64,000 bases of DNA. Origin: Heterocephalus glaber (lineage: Eukaryota; Chordata; Mammalia; Rodentia; Bathyergidae). Positions 23,170 to 52,300 of the stretch are shown here, in pieces. Each line of letters opens with the position of its first letter. The stretch's first letter is position 1. Under the pieces are notes generated by a model. That model saw nothing but the letters and a program-made list of their open reading frames with translations, was not told where the DNA came from and made no database searches. The position numbers and the translations under genes were made by a program. The DNA lies in contig NW_004624849.1 in assembly GCF_000247695.1 (NCBI RefSeq), positions 2,984,589 through 3,048,588 of the forward strand, given 5' to 3'.

Positions 23170-23715
23170 GAACCACAGTGCCCATTAGATTGTAGCTGGA
23201 GTGATCTGTCTGAAGTGTAAATCTGCTCGTTTGACTCCAGAGGATGAAATCCTTCAACAGTTCCCCACCACCTAAAAAATGAAGTCCATGCTCCTTAGAC
23301 TGACTTGACCACAGTCTACATCTCTGGTCTCACTTTTAGTCATTTTGTACATTATCTTCTAGCAATATGAAACTATTTGTCAATTCCCTGTGTGTCATGT
23401 CTCTGCTTTTGCTTATGTCTTTCCCTTCTGCTGGGTTGCTCTCCCCATGGGGCCTAACTTTCAAGAATCAGTTCAAGTATTATCTCTTTGAATCCTTCTT
23501 GAATCCCCAAACTAGGCTAAATATCCTTCGCTAACCCCACAGTTCCTAATTAGCTGTAACCCATACTGACCACAGAGTAGTATAATCATCTATGTAGAAA
23601 TTTTCTTTCCAGTACATTAAGGAACTTCTCTGACAAGAAGGTGTCTTACTCATCTTCCTACCACAGCCCTTGAATTGTGCTTAATCCATACTATGAGCTC
23701 AATGAACATATAACG
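23170..23715 (+). repeat. L2 LINE 3' region
   Basis: ACAGTTCCCCACCACCTAAA, TGTCATGTCTCTGCTTTTGC, TTCAAGAATCAGTTCAAGTA and ATACTATGAGCTCAATGAAC follow L2 order on the + strand. Confidence 0.65.
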
Positions 23716-25454
23716 TAAGATGATCTATGGAAGGAGACCACTGGAATAAACCAGGTGGGCTCTGACAAGCCTAGAAAACAATTCCAGTAGAATGAAAGAG
23801 AGGTTGGAGGTCAAGTCATCCACAGAGAAGGTAAGCAGTACAGATCAATTATCCAGATGATTTAGCCATACAAGAAAAAAGAAATGGGATAAAAGACAAA
23901 AGTGCAGCAAGATGGAGAGATGGAGTTTTATTCTATTTACAAGAAGGCCTAAACACAGGCAAAAAGTCTAAGAGACTGAGAGGTGGAGAGATCTTCTGGA
24001 TTTCAATTTCTTTATCTGCCTTCCTCACCTCACAGGGGATGCTCTGAGAATCAAAAGAAAATTATAGGCATAAAAATTCCTTGAGAAATTTGTTTCTATC
24101 CAACCTCTGATGGCTTACTATCTATAGAAAAAACCCTACAAATAAAATACTAAGCATGACATTTAAGGTCCTCCATGATCTGGCTCTAAACTTATAATGC
24201 TATTATTGCCCATAAGCCCTTTAAACCCAGCCACAGGAAATCCAAGTTCTTCCTCCCTGTTTGCCTTTGCTCAACATATTCCTTCAGCTCCAAATACCCT
24301 CCTTTTCATCTCTACCAGGCCAATACAAGAAACACAATGGTTAGTATATTATGTAATACACTATTAAAACTTTATTGATTCTGGGGGGGGGTTGTTTTTA
24401 AATTTTTTTCTTTGTTTTTGAGACAGGGTCTCGTCGCTATGTAATTCAGGCTGGTTTTGAACTCACTATGTACCCCAGGCTGGCCTTGAACTCAAGGTGA
24501 TCCTCCTGCCTCAGCCTCCAGAGTGTTAGGATTACAGGTGTGTGGCCCTACACCTGGATAAAACTTTATCAATGTTTGAAGGGCCTATTCATATGCCATT
24601 TAGTCCATGAACACTTTTTGCACTTTTATCAATGGCGGCTTATATGTTACTTAATAATTTCACTTAAGAGTATAATTAACCCTCCCCAAAGACTCTGATA
24701 CCTGTGCATGACACACAGTAGATGCTCAATGAATGAGAATAAATGGAAAGACTAATATTAGGTAAAGAATGTACATGGGTGGAGAGTCTCTTGAGACACA
24801 AAAGTGGGAAAGATCCAGGATACAGGGAAACAGAAGCATTAACTTGTCAAAAGGAGAGGAACATCTCCTCCCATGGAAGGAACTGCAGATAAACCTGGAA
24901 TGATGGAAACGCAACGAGTCCATGAAGCGTCAGAAGCGTCCAAGTACTTTCAAGTGCCAATTCAAATGCTACCTCCTTCACGTCTTTCCCGAATCTCCTC
25001 CCAAAAGCAATCTCAGTTTTTTTGGGAGTCACTTGGCATTTCCTACTTTAAAATATTTCTTTGCATACCTTCTCTGAGGACAGGATTTTCCCCACATCAC
25101 ATAGGACATATGATAGCCGCTCATTTAGTGTCGGTTTATTGTATGGATAACTGGGAAAGGGTAGGAGGAGATGGGCGGGATAGTGAGTCAATAAATTCGA
25201 GACAGAAGAGGCGATAGGAAACCCTGCGAAGTGAGAACTCTCCAGACCCACTATTAATACTTGCTCTCAGGCAACCTTGCTCTGAGGACCCCAAACCAGC
25301 AGCCCGCGACTGTCTTATCCAATACCTGACTCAAAAGTGAAGACAGGCTTCTGCAAAAACCTACATTCCCTATCCCCACCACTGTGAGGGTGAGCATCTA
25401 GCTACACATATCTTCCCTTTCCTGACTTCGTTTTTTGTTTCCCTTCCAACTTCA
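23716..25454. other. Intergenic spacer before GOSR2
   Basis: Contains a B1 and L2-like C/T-rich stretches (about 24150-24330 and 24930-25060). No exon recognised. Confidence 0.45.
24402..24562 (-). repeat. B1 SINE
   Basis: Antisense: GAGACAGGGTCTCGTCGCTA, CTCACTATGTACCCCAGGCT, GGATTACAGGTGTGTGGC. Two GGCTGG units show the internal duplication typical of this B1. Confidence 0.85.
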
Positions 25455-25600
25455 CAACCACCGCAGTAAGGCGCGCTCGCGGGCGCCTAACAGATCTGGG
25501 AGGAAGGGTCCTGCGGCCGGAAGCCGGAAGTCGAAAACCGGAAGGGGGGCTGTGAGCACGTGTTTCGAAGAGGTCGGAGTTGCGGCCGCGGGTTGGCGAC
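25455..25600 (+). promoter_or_regulatory. GOSR2: GOSR2 CpG-rich promoter and 5' UTR
   Basis: CpG-dense DNA around and upstream of the start codon. Three CCGGAAG ETS-type motifs lie at 25517-25523, 25524-25530 and 25538-25544, and a CACGTG E-box at 25557-25562. There is no TATA box in a suitable place. This is the usual layout of a broadly expressed housekeeping promoter. The transcription start is not visible but probably lies between the ETS cluster and the ATG. CpG richness continues to about 25850 in intron 1. Confidence 0.8.
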
Positions 25601-42181
<16,581 letters not shown>

Positions 42182-42919
42182 TCCAGCCATGCCCAGTAGC
42201 TGGACAACATTCCCACTGAATGAGAGTGAGTGAGTGTATATGTGCGTGAGAGAAAAGAGGGCTGTGTGGAGGCCACCTTTTGAAATGTATGCCCGCCTTA
42301 ACTGTGAAGACCACTCAGGATTAATTGTGATCCAGTTTCAAACATGTTTCCTGTGACATCTTTAAAGGAGACCTAGTGCCACCAAGATACATAGTCCTTA
42401 GGAAACGAAAAAGGTCTGTTTTCTCTCTCACTCTCACTGTGGGAAGGAAGGAATGGCTTTGGTGGCTGTGTCCACACCCTGGAAGCCTGCTACAGTGAGC
42501 CTTGTGTGTGGGACTGTCCACGCTGTTTATACTCATCATCTGGCCTTTGTGGCTTCTAGTGGGTAACCAGGAGTACAGATGAAGAGGAGAGGAAAGAAGC
42601 CTTCTTTCCTTGTACCCATTATAGATTGATTCACATGCTCTTGCTTCTTGCCACCCTCTCCACCCTACCTCCCCCAAAAATGACATGTAGATGACTAACT
42701 GCTGACATTCATCATCCTTCCCTAGAAGCAGCTACCCAGGGGAAGCAGAAACAGGGAAGCTATTGCTGATAACAAGTAAGCTTTTCCATACTACAGTTGC
42801 TGGGTGTCCTTCCTGAAGTGAGGCCAGAGTAGTTCCCTGGGAGTGTTCAGTTGGAGACTAAAGGCCTGAGTTACTGAATTTTTTTCCAGTTGTTAGTAAA
42901 ATGGTTGATTCTTAGGTTT

Positions 42920-43013
42920 TGTTTGTTTGGGGTTTTTTGGCACCAGGGATCGAACTCCGGACCTTGCGCTTGCGAGGCAGGCAGTGGAACCACTGAGCTA
43001 AATCCCCAGCCTA
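42920..43013 (-). repeat. ID-like SINE in the GOSR2 3' UTR
   Basis: Antisense to GOSR2, flanked by the perfect 13-bp duplication GATTCTTAGGTTT (42907-42919 and 43014-43026). Confidence 0.95.
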
Positions 43014-44395
43014 GATTCTTAGGTTTAGCTACATCTTGACACCTATGCCCAGGCCTTGGTGGACCTTTTCCCCTTAGAATGTAGCAATGAGCAAAGGTTA
43101 GCAATTTGTCAGTTACAATCTCATCTCTAATTTTAACAACTCTAATTCTTGCCTTTCTTCTCTCATTTGAAATATATTAGCAACTGCCAGCCAAGCCCCT
43201 AGTCTACCCAGCCAGAGTAGGACACCCTGCAGATCTTCTTGGTGTGTATGTCCTTGTGAGAAGGTTTTCAGGGACCAAGACCTTGTTTATTCTCTGCTCA
43301 GCCCTGGGTCAAGGCTGTACCAATACCCAGTGTATTGTGCAGTTTATTACAAAGTCAGTCAATCTGGAAGTCCATTGAATGTGATTAATCAACGAAAGTA
43401 CTAGCAAGACCCAGTTATGTGTTCGTCAAGGGCCCTGCCTCCCTGCTAACCCTAGGCAGAGTAGACTCATGACAAAACAACATGCAAAGTTCCCCAAAAG
43501 GACTGAAAACCTGGTCAGTATTAACCTTACCTTTGATTGTCTTGCCCCACTTACTTGCAATGTTTTGTTCCTTTTTGCTTGAACTTTTTCCTCTTTACTG
43601 TATATATTCCAGTCTACCTCCCTTTCCTGTTTCTATACCAATATTTGTCTCTTCAGACACATCTGTGGCATAGTTCCCCCTTTGGTGAATTTTTTTCATT
43701 GTCACGGGTTTTTAACACAAGTCTCACACTTCTGGTCAGATAGGATATCTGTTGCACCTATTCTGGGCCAAACAACCTTAGATTTCCAGGAAGGAAGAGT
43801 GGCCTCTTTTTAAAATGTTCAACAACCCTGCTGAATGAAAATGGCGGTCTAGAGTGGGGACAGAGGGATTGCAGCACCTTCACAACTAGACCTGACTTTG
43901 AGAGGACACCATTTGAAATTTTTATTTCACCTAATGGAGGTCTTGGAAGGCTGAAAAATGGATTTTTAGACTGCACAGAATTGGCTGTCCTGTTCCCTGG
44001 AAACTTGAGGATCCTGCCAGACAACACACTTTGGAGGAAAGTGTGCCAGTCACAGCTGAGACACTGGACTTGAACTCTGGGAGGCAGAATCTTCTCCAGC
44101 CACCTGCCCTCTCGCTGATAGGACAACTTTTGGTAGTGTATACCAGTATGTTTCCACACTTGCCTTTATAGTGATCATTGGACTTGAACCTTCATGCTGC
44201 CTCTTCAAAGCCAATTCTCCCTACTTTGGAATAAAACCTGTGGGTCTTTACTGCCTGGGGCTAGGGGGCAAAAGCCAGTGCATCTGGAGACCCCCACACA
44301 CTGAGCCAGTCCCTCACTTTTGCATTCCGTGCCAGGTGAGAAACAGTGCAGCTATTTCCAGGATGTAGGCAAGGGTCCTAGGCCAGGGGAGGAGT

Positions 44396-44407
44396 GCCCT
44401 CTAGTGG
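44396..44407 (-). promoter_or_regulatory. CTCF-like motif
   Basis: GCCCTCTAGTGG, which on the minus strand reads CCACTAGAGGGC and fits the CTCF core closely. It lies in the distal GOSR2 3' UTR. Binding is not shown by sequence alone. Confidence 0.45.
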
Positions 44408-44712
44408 CGTTGGTGGTGGTGAGTTCTTAGGTGGAGCTGGCTGAAACTTCAGCAGGTAGCCTCTGCCACCTGGTGTAAGAGTTGGCATGCTTCTGTTTTG
44501 AAACATGGGCTGTGAGGAGGAACCTGGAATATATTACGGGGATGTGTATTCCAGGTGTGTCCACTTTAAGAAAGCCAAACTTGAGAGAGAGTCTTGACTT
44601 TATAGAAAGTTTCATTGCTGAGTTTTTTCCTAAAGCCCCTTGATCTTTTGAATTTCAATAGATTTGACTTGCAAATTTGGATTTACACTCATTTTTTTGG
44701 GAACATCAGCTG

Positions 44713-44718
44713 AATAAA
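44713..44718 (+). terminator. Candidate GOSR2 polyadenylation signal AATAAA
   Basis: Canonical AATAAA followed within 10-40 bases by T-rich sequence (GATTTATTTTATTTAG and ATATTTTG), fitting a cleavage and polyadenylation site. It lies 2.5 kb after the GOSR2 stop codon. A second candidate, GGAATAAAACC, is at about 44229. Confidence 0.55.
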
Positions 44719-44919
44719 GTTGAGATTTATTTTATTTAGAAAATTATATTTTGTAAAAGCATTATTCATTGTTACGACTAATGACCCCTTTGGTGTGTTT
44801 CCAGGCCAGAGACTCAAACACTGCTCTGTGATTAGGGGTGGAGCCAGCTGTCTCAGAGGCAGCTGGGAAACTAAAAGACAGATTTCTAGGATCTATCCAA
44901 AACTTTCTGAACTAGAACT

Positions 44920-45003
44920 TTTTTTTTTTTTTGGCCCCGAGGATCAAACTCAACCTTGCGCTTGCAAGGCAGGCAGCAGGAGCACTGAGCTAAATCCCCA
45001 GCT
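44920..45003 (-). repeat. ID-like SINE
   Basis: Antisense, flanked by CTAGAACTTTTTT on both sides; a short internal deletion (ACTCAACCTTGCGC). Confidence 0.9.
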
Positions 45004-45303
45004 AGAACTTTTTTTTAAGTCTCTAACTCATGTGTGTGTGTTGGAACCACTATCTCATAGACAGAAGGCTGTTGTCTTAATCAAAGATGATAGAATTTAA
45101 AAGTATATGCTGAACTAGCTCAGCAGTATGTGTGAAAGCAAGACCTGTCAAGTTCAAAATACAATAATTCCTTGACTTAGAAACATTCAAGTTTCACAGG
45201 TGTATGGTATAAGACTTACTTTGTCAGATATGAACAAATCTGACTTATGAACATTCTTCTAAAACAGAACTTGTTCATGAGTTGGGGTCTTACTGTAGTC
45301 TTA

Positions 45304-45386
45304 TTTATTTTTGGTACTGGGGATCAAACTCAGGACCTTGCACCTGAGAGGCAGGTGTGGTACCACTGAGATAAATCCCCAGCCCT
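45304..45386 (-). repeat. ID-like SINE (outer of a nested pair)
   Basis: Antisense. Its target AGTCTTATTTAT recurs only after the neighbouring copy, at about 45486. Confidence 0.85.
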
Positions 45387-45391
45387 CTAGT

Positions 45392-45477
45392 CTTTTTTTT
45401 TGGGTACCCGGGATCAAACTCGGGTCCTTGAGCTTGCAAGGCAGGCAGCGGAGCCACTGAGCTAAATCCCCAGCCCC
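45392..45477 (-). repeat. ID-like SINE (inner of a nested pair)
   Basis: Antisense, flanked by AGCCCTCTAGTCT and AGCCCTCCAGTCT, a duplication made from the end of the outer copy. Confidence 0.9.
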
Positions 45478-45544
45478 AGCCCTCCAGTCTTATTTATAGC
45501 CTGCCTTATTTCAGAAAATAATCGAGACATTTGAAAGGAATGAG

Positions 45545-45620
45545 GCTTGGAGGGTTAGCTCAGTGGTAGAGCACTTGTCTAGTATGACAAGGCCCTGGGT
45601 TCCATCCTCAGCACTGTAGT
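45545..45620 (+). repeat. Old ID-like SINE
   Basis: GGGTTAGCTCAGTGGTAGAG and CCTGGGTTCCATCCTCAGCA: the GTAGAG form of the A-box region marks an older, more tRNA-like subfamily. Confidence 0.65.
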
Positions 45621-46294
45621 GATGAGGAAGAGGGGTATGTTGAGCAAAGTAATGCCATAACTAAAACTGGAGCATAAAATAAGGACCATCAGCAAAATAT
45701 CAATATGGAAAAAGAGAAACAAATACAAGTCATAGAGCCCTATAGGCATTCTCTGGGAAACCCTTTGTGGCTTTGAGCCTCAGCAGGCAGAAGTGTGATG
45801 TTATTGGGTGAATGGGGTGGGTATATTTTCCCTGTTCCTAAGAGAAGACCCATACCCTTGTACTCCTGGCTTCCTGATGGCCCTTACTGGAAATCAGGCA
45901 AAGTTACTTTCCTGCATCTCTACCTCCAACCCTCTGAATTAGAGTATGTCCTGCATTCCCACTGTGTAGACAAGGGACTGAATACCTGAAGGCCCCACAG
46001 GGAATCCCTGAGAAGCTGGCTCCTCTTGCCAGACCCATTGCCCAAGCCACACCAACCTGCCTCCAGCATTCCCTTGGAGAAACTGATGGGGTGGGGTCAA
46101 CCAGGGGTGGGGGATGGGTGCTGAGGAGCATGGCTTGCCTAAGCTGGGCGTAGAGCTGTAAAACATTTGCCACAGACTATTCAGACTACATAGCAAATTC
46201 TTGATTCTAAAATATTCAGTTGACTGGGAAGAGGACAGAAGGGTGGAAGGAGGTTCGTGGAAAATCTGAGGTTAGGAGATACACCTGTGCCTTG

Positions 46295-46309
46295 CCATTA
46301 GAGGGCGGC
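46295..46309 (+). promoter_or_regulatory. CTCF-like motif
   Basis: CCATTAGAGGGCGGC fits the CTCF core on the plus strand, 1.9 kb from the opposite-facing motif at 44396. The surrounding DNA is unique. Confidence 0.4.
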
Positions 46310-49300
46310 ATACTCCTGTCTTTGGCTGGTCTAGGAGTCCTGCTCTATCTGGTCCCTTAGGCCTGCTGTGTTTAGAGGAAGTGGAAGCAACTGTATATTT
46401 TGTTGGATTCCCTTCAGATTCCAACTTCTTGGTGACTCTGGGCTGCTATCGAAGCTCTCACGTATGACCAAAAATGACCTCCAAAACCTCAGCTAGCTCT
46501 TATTTATCAAAGTGTGGTAGTCATCTCCACCTGCCCCTTTTATGCCCTTGTTTCATGTGGCACACGAGAGGGAAATGAGTGGTGAAGGACTAAGGTGAAG
46601 TTGGCAGGTGCTTGGTCCTGGTAAGTTCCCACCTCAGAATCTTTGTGACAGTCTGATCGCACTTCATCCTTTTGTCCTTTAGCATCTGGTCCTCAACTTT
46701 GCCTTTACACTGAGATTCCCTTAGGATCTTTTAGAAATGCCCGTGTGAGTGTGAATTTTTGCCTTGACCCCTTCTGATTAATTGGCCTGGGCTGTAGCTG
46801 CGCACTGGGAATTGCCCAAGAGATTGCAGTGTTCAAGTGTGGGCTAGAGAAGGCAGGAATGTCATCTCAAGATTAGATCATTTCCATGGACTTCCCTCTG
46901 GCCACACTGGGGAACCAGCTGGAGAGGGTGAAAGCCTAATTCTCCCTTCTGGTTTGGGAAGGAGCCAAATCCTTGGCCAGTGGGTACGTCTCATTGACTG
47001 ATACAACTTTACTGAGAAAAGCACCATAGTGTGACAGACTGGCCCATCCCTGCACCTCCAGTGCACCTCCAGCCCTCCCCACCACACTTGGAACAGCACT
47101 CCATGCACCTTGACTGCTTGGCTTGGAACATGCCACACTCTTGCATACGTGCACCTTTGCACAAGATGTTTCCTCTGGCTGTGTTGTAGGTACCCCACCC
47201 CCACCCCCATCCAATGTCACCTGTACAAAGCCTGCCTCACCAGTATATCTCGAACGCTGCTTTTCCTGGGGGAATGGTAGTTGCTCCCTTGCTCTTCGGA
47301 GACCTTTGTAACATCCCCTACCCATAGTAGCTGTTCAGGAGCTGTTGGATAAATGGACTGTAAGATAACGTGAGCTTAGGCCATACAGATAGCAGAAATG
47401 AGTGTAAATGGGGCAGTGATGCTGCTGTGCCCAGGCTCAAAGGAAGCAGAAAGTTCAAGGCTACTGGTAACTCCGGGCCACATGCTCATAGACCCCCAAC
47501 AACAGCAATGGGAAAAGTAAAAAGGGAGAGGCTCAAGGCAGGGGACCCCATTAGGGAAAATATGTCAGCCAGGACTAGGAAGAGGTCAGCAGAGTGACCA
47601 TCCTGTCTTGGTTTTAAAGATAAAAGACCTGAATCTTGACAGCCCTCTTAGTCTGGAGTAAACAGGAAGGTTGGTCACTTTAGAGAAGCTAAAGGCTAAG
47701 GCAGTTGGAACTGATGCAGAGTGCCCAGGTGTAGGGGGCTGTTACCTGGGAGGCTGACCTCTGACCTGGCCATTCCATTGATGTCTCATGGCCCCTCGGT
47801 GACACAGACACTCCTGGAAAACTGGCAGAGGCTTGACCAGGCCCAAGAGGGAAGGCTTCCAACCACAGGAGAGAGTGGGCCACAGTGCAGTGCAGAATAT
47901 CTACCTTTGTGTGTCCTTCAATGCCTGCCCTCAGAACCCTACATGTCCCCAGTACCAAGTCAACTGTTGGGGCAGACACGGAAGCTGAAAACCATCCCAC
48001 TCTCTGGATTTTGCAGTGATTATGGAGCTCAGGTCAGCACTAAAAGCCCAAACCCAAGAGACAGCCTGGCTTCAAGACCCAGCCTTACTGGTGTCAGCTA
48101 TGTAGCATATACCTCTCAACTTTAGCTTTCTTCTTTTAGAACTGGATAACATCTGTCCCTTGTGGCAGACTCCAGAGGTCTGAAGCAGTTATTCTTCACC
48201 TTGACAGCTTCCCAGTACTTCCTGGAGTTTACAAGTCCTGATTTGGGGTCTCAACCTCTGAAGTTCTGAGGTGCTTAATCAGGCAGGGCCTGGATTTCAG
48301 AACTTTTTTCACTTTCCTGCTTCAGGTGCCTTCCTGATGTGAGGGGCTACTATTCCTGTTTAGCTGGAAACCACCCCTGTTCGTGTGAAACCAGCAGAGG
48401 ATAAAGTATCACACAGAGTTTCCAAGGTTGAGGAGGGACATAGACTGACAAAGGGCTTGTCTGAAAGCGGGAGGTGATGGATGTTGGCTTGGTTGAAGGA
48501 GAGGAAGAATGGGAGAAACAGAGGAAGGGTGTGTGGCCTATTAACTGCTGAGGGTAAAGTTGATTGGAAGATTGACAGCATCATCATGCAAGAGGCTCCA
48601 CAGCTTCTTTGACCCTGCTCAAAGCCCATGGAAGAAACAGTTGCTACTCCAAGGTCTGAGAAGCCTGAAATGGAGCTAAATCTGGTAGAGGGTAACTCAT
48701 CAGAGATGGGCAGGCATGGGCTATGCAGATTCTGTGCTCTACCCTCTTCCAACCCAGGCAACAGGTGCTCCTTGGGCAGAGCCCACCCCCTCGCTCTGTT
48801 CACCTCCTGGCATCTCCCTATGCCCAGGGCATGTGCAGGAACCGAACAAAGAGTAGGGGAATGGGGACCTCTATAGGGAGATGGAATAATTACCACTGCT
48901 GTCTGAAAGACCTTTGTAGGTTGTGAATATCAAAAGATAAAGCCCTGCAAATAAATCTCTAATAGCTCCTTGGTGCTGGCCAGATTCCTGTTGTTATATG
49001 CAGAGTGGCTGTAAATTCAGTGTCCATGGTGATTTCTTCCAGGAAACCATTACTGTTTTCTACCTGTGGCGGCGGGTTAGCCTTCCTAGAAGGCAGCTCC
49101 AGGAGCCGAATGAGAAGCTTAGATAAGATATCTGGAATAAATTTAAGGTCACCCTTTTGGAGGAAACTGCACTTAAAGATATGGGAGGCCTAGGATATTG
49201 ACTTAAGGAAAAATAGTCCAAGCCCAATATTGCCTCCTTTTAACATAAAAGAATTGATTTAGTAATTATAAGAGATGTCATGGGTGGGGCAGGAGTTAGA

Positions 49301-52300
49301 TGCCGGGTAAGTGAGGGCAGATCACAAAGGGCATACAGAGGCCAGAGATCCTGTCCAGTGGGGCAGGAGTCGGCAAGAAAGCCAGAGGGTGGGACTAGGC
49401 CATGGTTCCTGGGAAGGTTGGAGAGGGGAGCTGAGTTGAAGGAGAGGAGGGTGGGCTCAGTTCACAGGGGCTAGGTTAGGAGTGGACTGCACAGAGAGAA
49501 TTGGAGGAAAGCTGGAGCAGGGAAGACAAGGCTGAGAGGCCCTAGAGTGAATGCAGATAGAGAAATCCCTAGTTATAATCCTGGAATCAACCAGGGGGGT
49601 TAGGAAAAGGTCTGGCTCAGGCCCCAGATTCTAGGGAACCAGGAGCCACTGCTTGGAAGGAGAGTAGCCTCTTTGGTTAAGTGTGCAGGAGAAAGGGTTC
49701 ACTGGAGCTCTGCCATCTCCCCCAGGATCCCCATCAACCTAGACTCCAGATATGGTTAAGCCACCAACTGGTTAGAGGTGGGAGGTGGGCAGAAGCTGGC
49801 ACTGCCAAGTATCCTGGAAGCTCTCCACAGCCATTTTCATGATGTTGACATGCTGATGAAACCTTATAGAGAAGCTGTCAGTCTGGTATGGCTGTGGACA
49901 AGCTACTCTCCTAGGAAGGCTTGGCCACCAAGAACCTTGGACATGATCTTTCCAGCTGCAGCATGGCATGAGGTATGGGATGGGGTTGGGGATGAGGATG
50001 GCAGGTATGACTTAGAATCTTGATGTTACCACTTCATGGCAGCTCAACCCTGGGCTTCATCACCTCATGAAGTTTCCTACCTATATAAGGGGATAATAAT
50101 AACTACCTCCTCATAATGGCTGAGAGTACAGTCAATAGAAATGCTTTTTCTAAGAGGCCAGAAGAGCTTAAATGACCTAGGTATGGGGACCTGCTCTGCC
50201 CCTTATTACTTGAAAGAACATGAGCAAGTCACATTGCTTCCCCCATGCCTTTATTCTCTGACCTTGTCAGAATTAATAATGCCCCCTCACAGGGTAGCTA
50301 TGCTGCAACACACACTGTACTTGTTGCACAGCTGGGACAAAAAAGAGTGGTCACCCATACTTTGTTGTTGTTGTTGTTAATTAGCATTGCATAAGACCTG
50401 AGTCTGATCTCCTTATTTGGCTGGTATGGTTGACACCTCAAAGAAAATACGAAGAAAGCATTGCAAGTTGTTTGCCAATTAGACTATTCAGAGCTTTAAT
50501 AATGTTTAGTATCAGAAGACCTACATTAAATTACCACTTTATTATCACTTGCTCACTCTCAGCCTCTGTGTCCCCGTGTGAAGTGAGAATGCTAATAATG
50601 GCCTATTTGGCAGAACTGTAGTGAAGACAAAAACAGCCAAGCATGTAAATCAGTGAGGGTGCTCTGGACTGCAAGTACCAAACATGCCAACTCCAAGCAG
50701 ATTCAGCAGTAAGAACTTTTGGTTCTAGGAGACCTTGCAAGGCTGGTTGACACAGTGGGCACAGTGATGGCATCAAAGGCAGGCTTGGCCTGCCTAGGTT
50801 CCCTATGAGTCGTGGAACTATGTGGAGAGGATGTAGGAAAGATGACAACAATGATTAACGGGCCAGACCAGAATTGTCACCCGTTAGAGTTCATCCATTC
50901 AATGAGTGCTAACTGAGCACCCACGAGGTTCCAGTCACAGGTCTGGACCTTGGAGTACACATAGGATTCAATAAGGCCATACCTGCTTTGATGTATTCCT
51001 GTATGACACTACAAAATACAAGACTTAAAACAATACCCTCAGTTGTAACACTTCACAGTTTCTAAGCATCAGGATTTGGTACAGGGTGTAGCTAGGACAA
51101 CATTTCTGCCCTGTGACATTTGTGGCCTCCACTGGAAGATTCCAAGGCTTTGGAGGAGAATCTGAACATTCATCAACATGTCCATGCTTGATGTCAGCTG
51201 AGTCCTGGACTAGGGCTGTCTTACTAGAACACTTGTCTCCAGCTTTCGAATGGGGCCAGGGCTTCCTTGAAGCATGGTGGCTATGTTCCAAGGGTGAGTG
51301 TCCCCAAGGGAGAGAGCCAGGTGGGATATGTATCTTTTTCATGGTCAAGCTTCCAATGTTATGGGGGATCATTCTGCCATACCCTTGGGCTGTGATAGTC
51401 ACCCAGTTATAGGCCCCCAGGGATGTTTTGCTTGATGGGAAGCAGAAAAGCAGGTAGGATGGGATGAACACATAGGTGTGGCCATTTTTGCAAAGTATAA
51501 CCTGCCACACTTCTGAATAATGCACACACCTAGCTTGGAAGACATAAGTAGCTCATAGCAATAAAATGCACAAATGGCATTGGTACAAGAAGCTTAGAGG
51601 CGTGGCAGGCCTGGCATTTACTCATCCTGGGACACTGGAGGAAGCTTTGAGGTGAATCTCAGGTGAGTCAGGGAGCCTGAGAGGAAAGGCTCAAAGGAGA
51701 AGGGAGCCACAGCCATGTCCTCAGTGAAGGGGTTTGCTCTGGGAAGTGTAGGATTCTGTGGTAGAAGCTCAGTTTGAGCATGGAGAGGTGGACTGGGCAG
51801 ACTTTACCTGAGAATGGACTTTACTCTCTGCCCTCCTCCATTCCCTGTCCCTCTGTACACAGCAGGCATTAATAAGTACTGATTGAAACTGGAGTGAGTA
51901 GCTAGTGTCGAAGAGAGAAAATTACATTCCAAAGGGATGCAGTAGGGCCTCCTGGAGGTAGCATGGGATGAAGATGGCTCAGAAGGCACTTTCTTGTGAG
52001 AACTTGCGGTCCTTTAAGTTCAGCCCACTGCTACCCCACCAGAGCACAGAGCACTCCTCAGACCAGTCCAGGCCACTGAGCAGACCCTATAGCAAGCAAG
52101 ATGCCAGGCCAGCCCCTATGCTGCTGGCACTTGCTACTTGGGACCATCTGGCCCCCTGAGCTCAGGGTATCTGCATTCACATAGGGTATGCATTCACATA
52201 CTCTCAATCCAGTGCAGCTGTCACTTTACCCTGTTCCCAGGGACATCCTCACCCTGGGATGAGATATCCTAGCCCTTGTCTGTGTTCCTGGATCCAGCCA

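Larger units (their letters stand above)
42182..44735 (+). other. GOSR2: GOSR2 3' UTR (inferred extent)
   Basis: About 2.5 kb follows the stop codon without another gene, ending shortly after an AATAAA with a T-rich downstream tract. It contains a GAGTGAGTG-type short repeat near 42220 and one antisense ID SINE (42920-43013). A CTCF-like motif lies near the end. An earlier AATAAA at about 44230 could give a shorter mRNA. Extent is inference; alternative last exons are known in human but were not traced here. Confidence 0.6.

Noticed and set aside
22045..25600. Idea that the 22 kb exon is an alternative GOSR2 5' exon
   Set aside because: Its phase-0 donor would not join in frame with GOSR2 exon 2, which needs a phase-2 partner, and GOSR2 has its own CpG promoter. 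A non-coding use cannot be excluded.
45545..45620. More tRNA-like copy with GTAGAG
   Set aside because: Older ID monomer; the 3' half does not form acceptor and T arms.
48360..48896. Longest open frame in the window, 178 residues, minus strand
   Set aside because: Low-complexity serine/proline-rich translation, no recognisable domain, no splice or promoter context. Chance ORF.
51025..51525. 166-residue open frame, minus strand
   Set aside because: No recognisable protein similarity; overlaps an equally open plus-strand frame.
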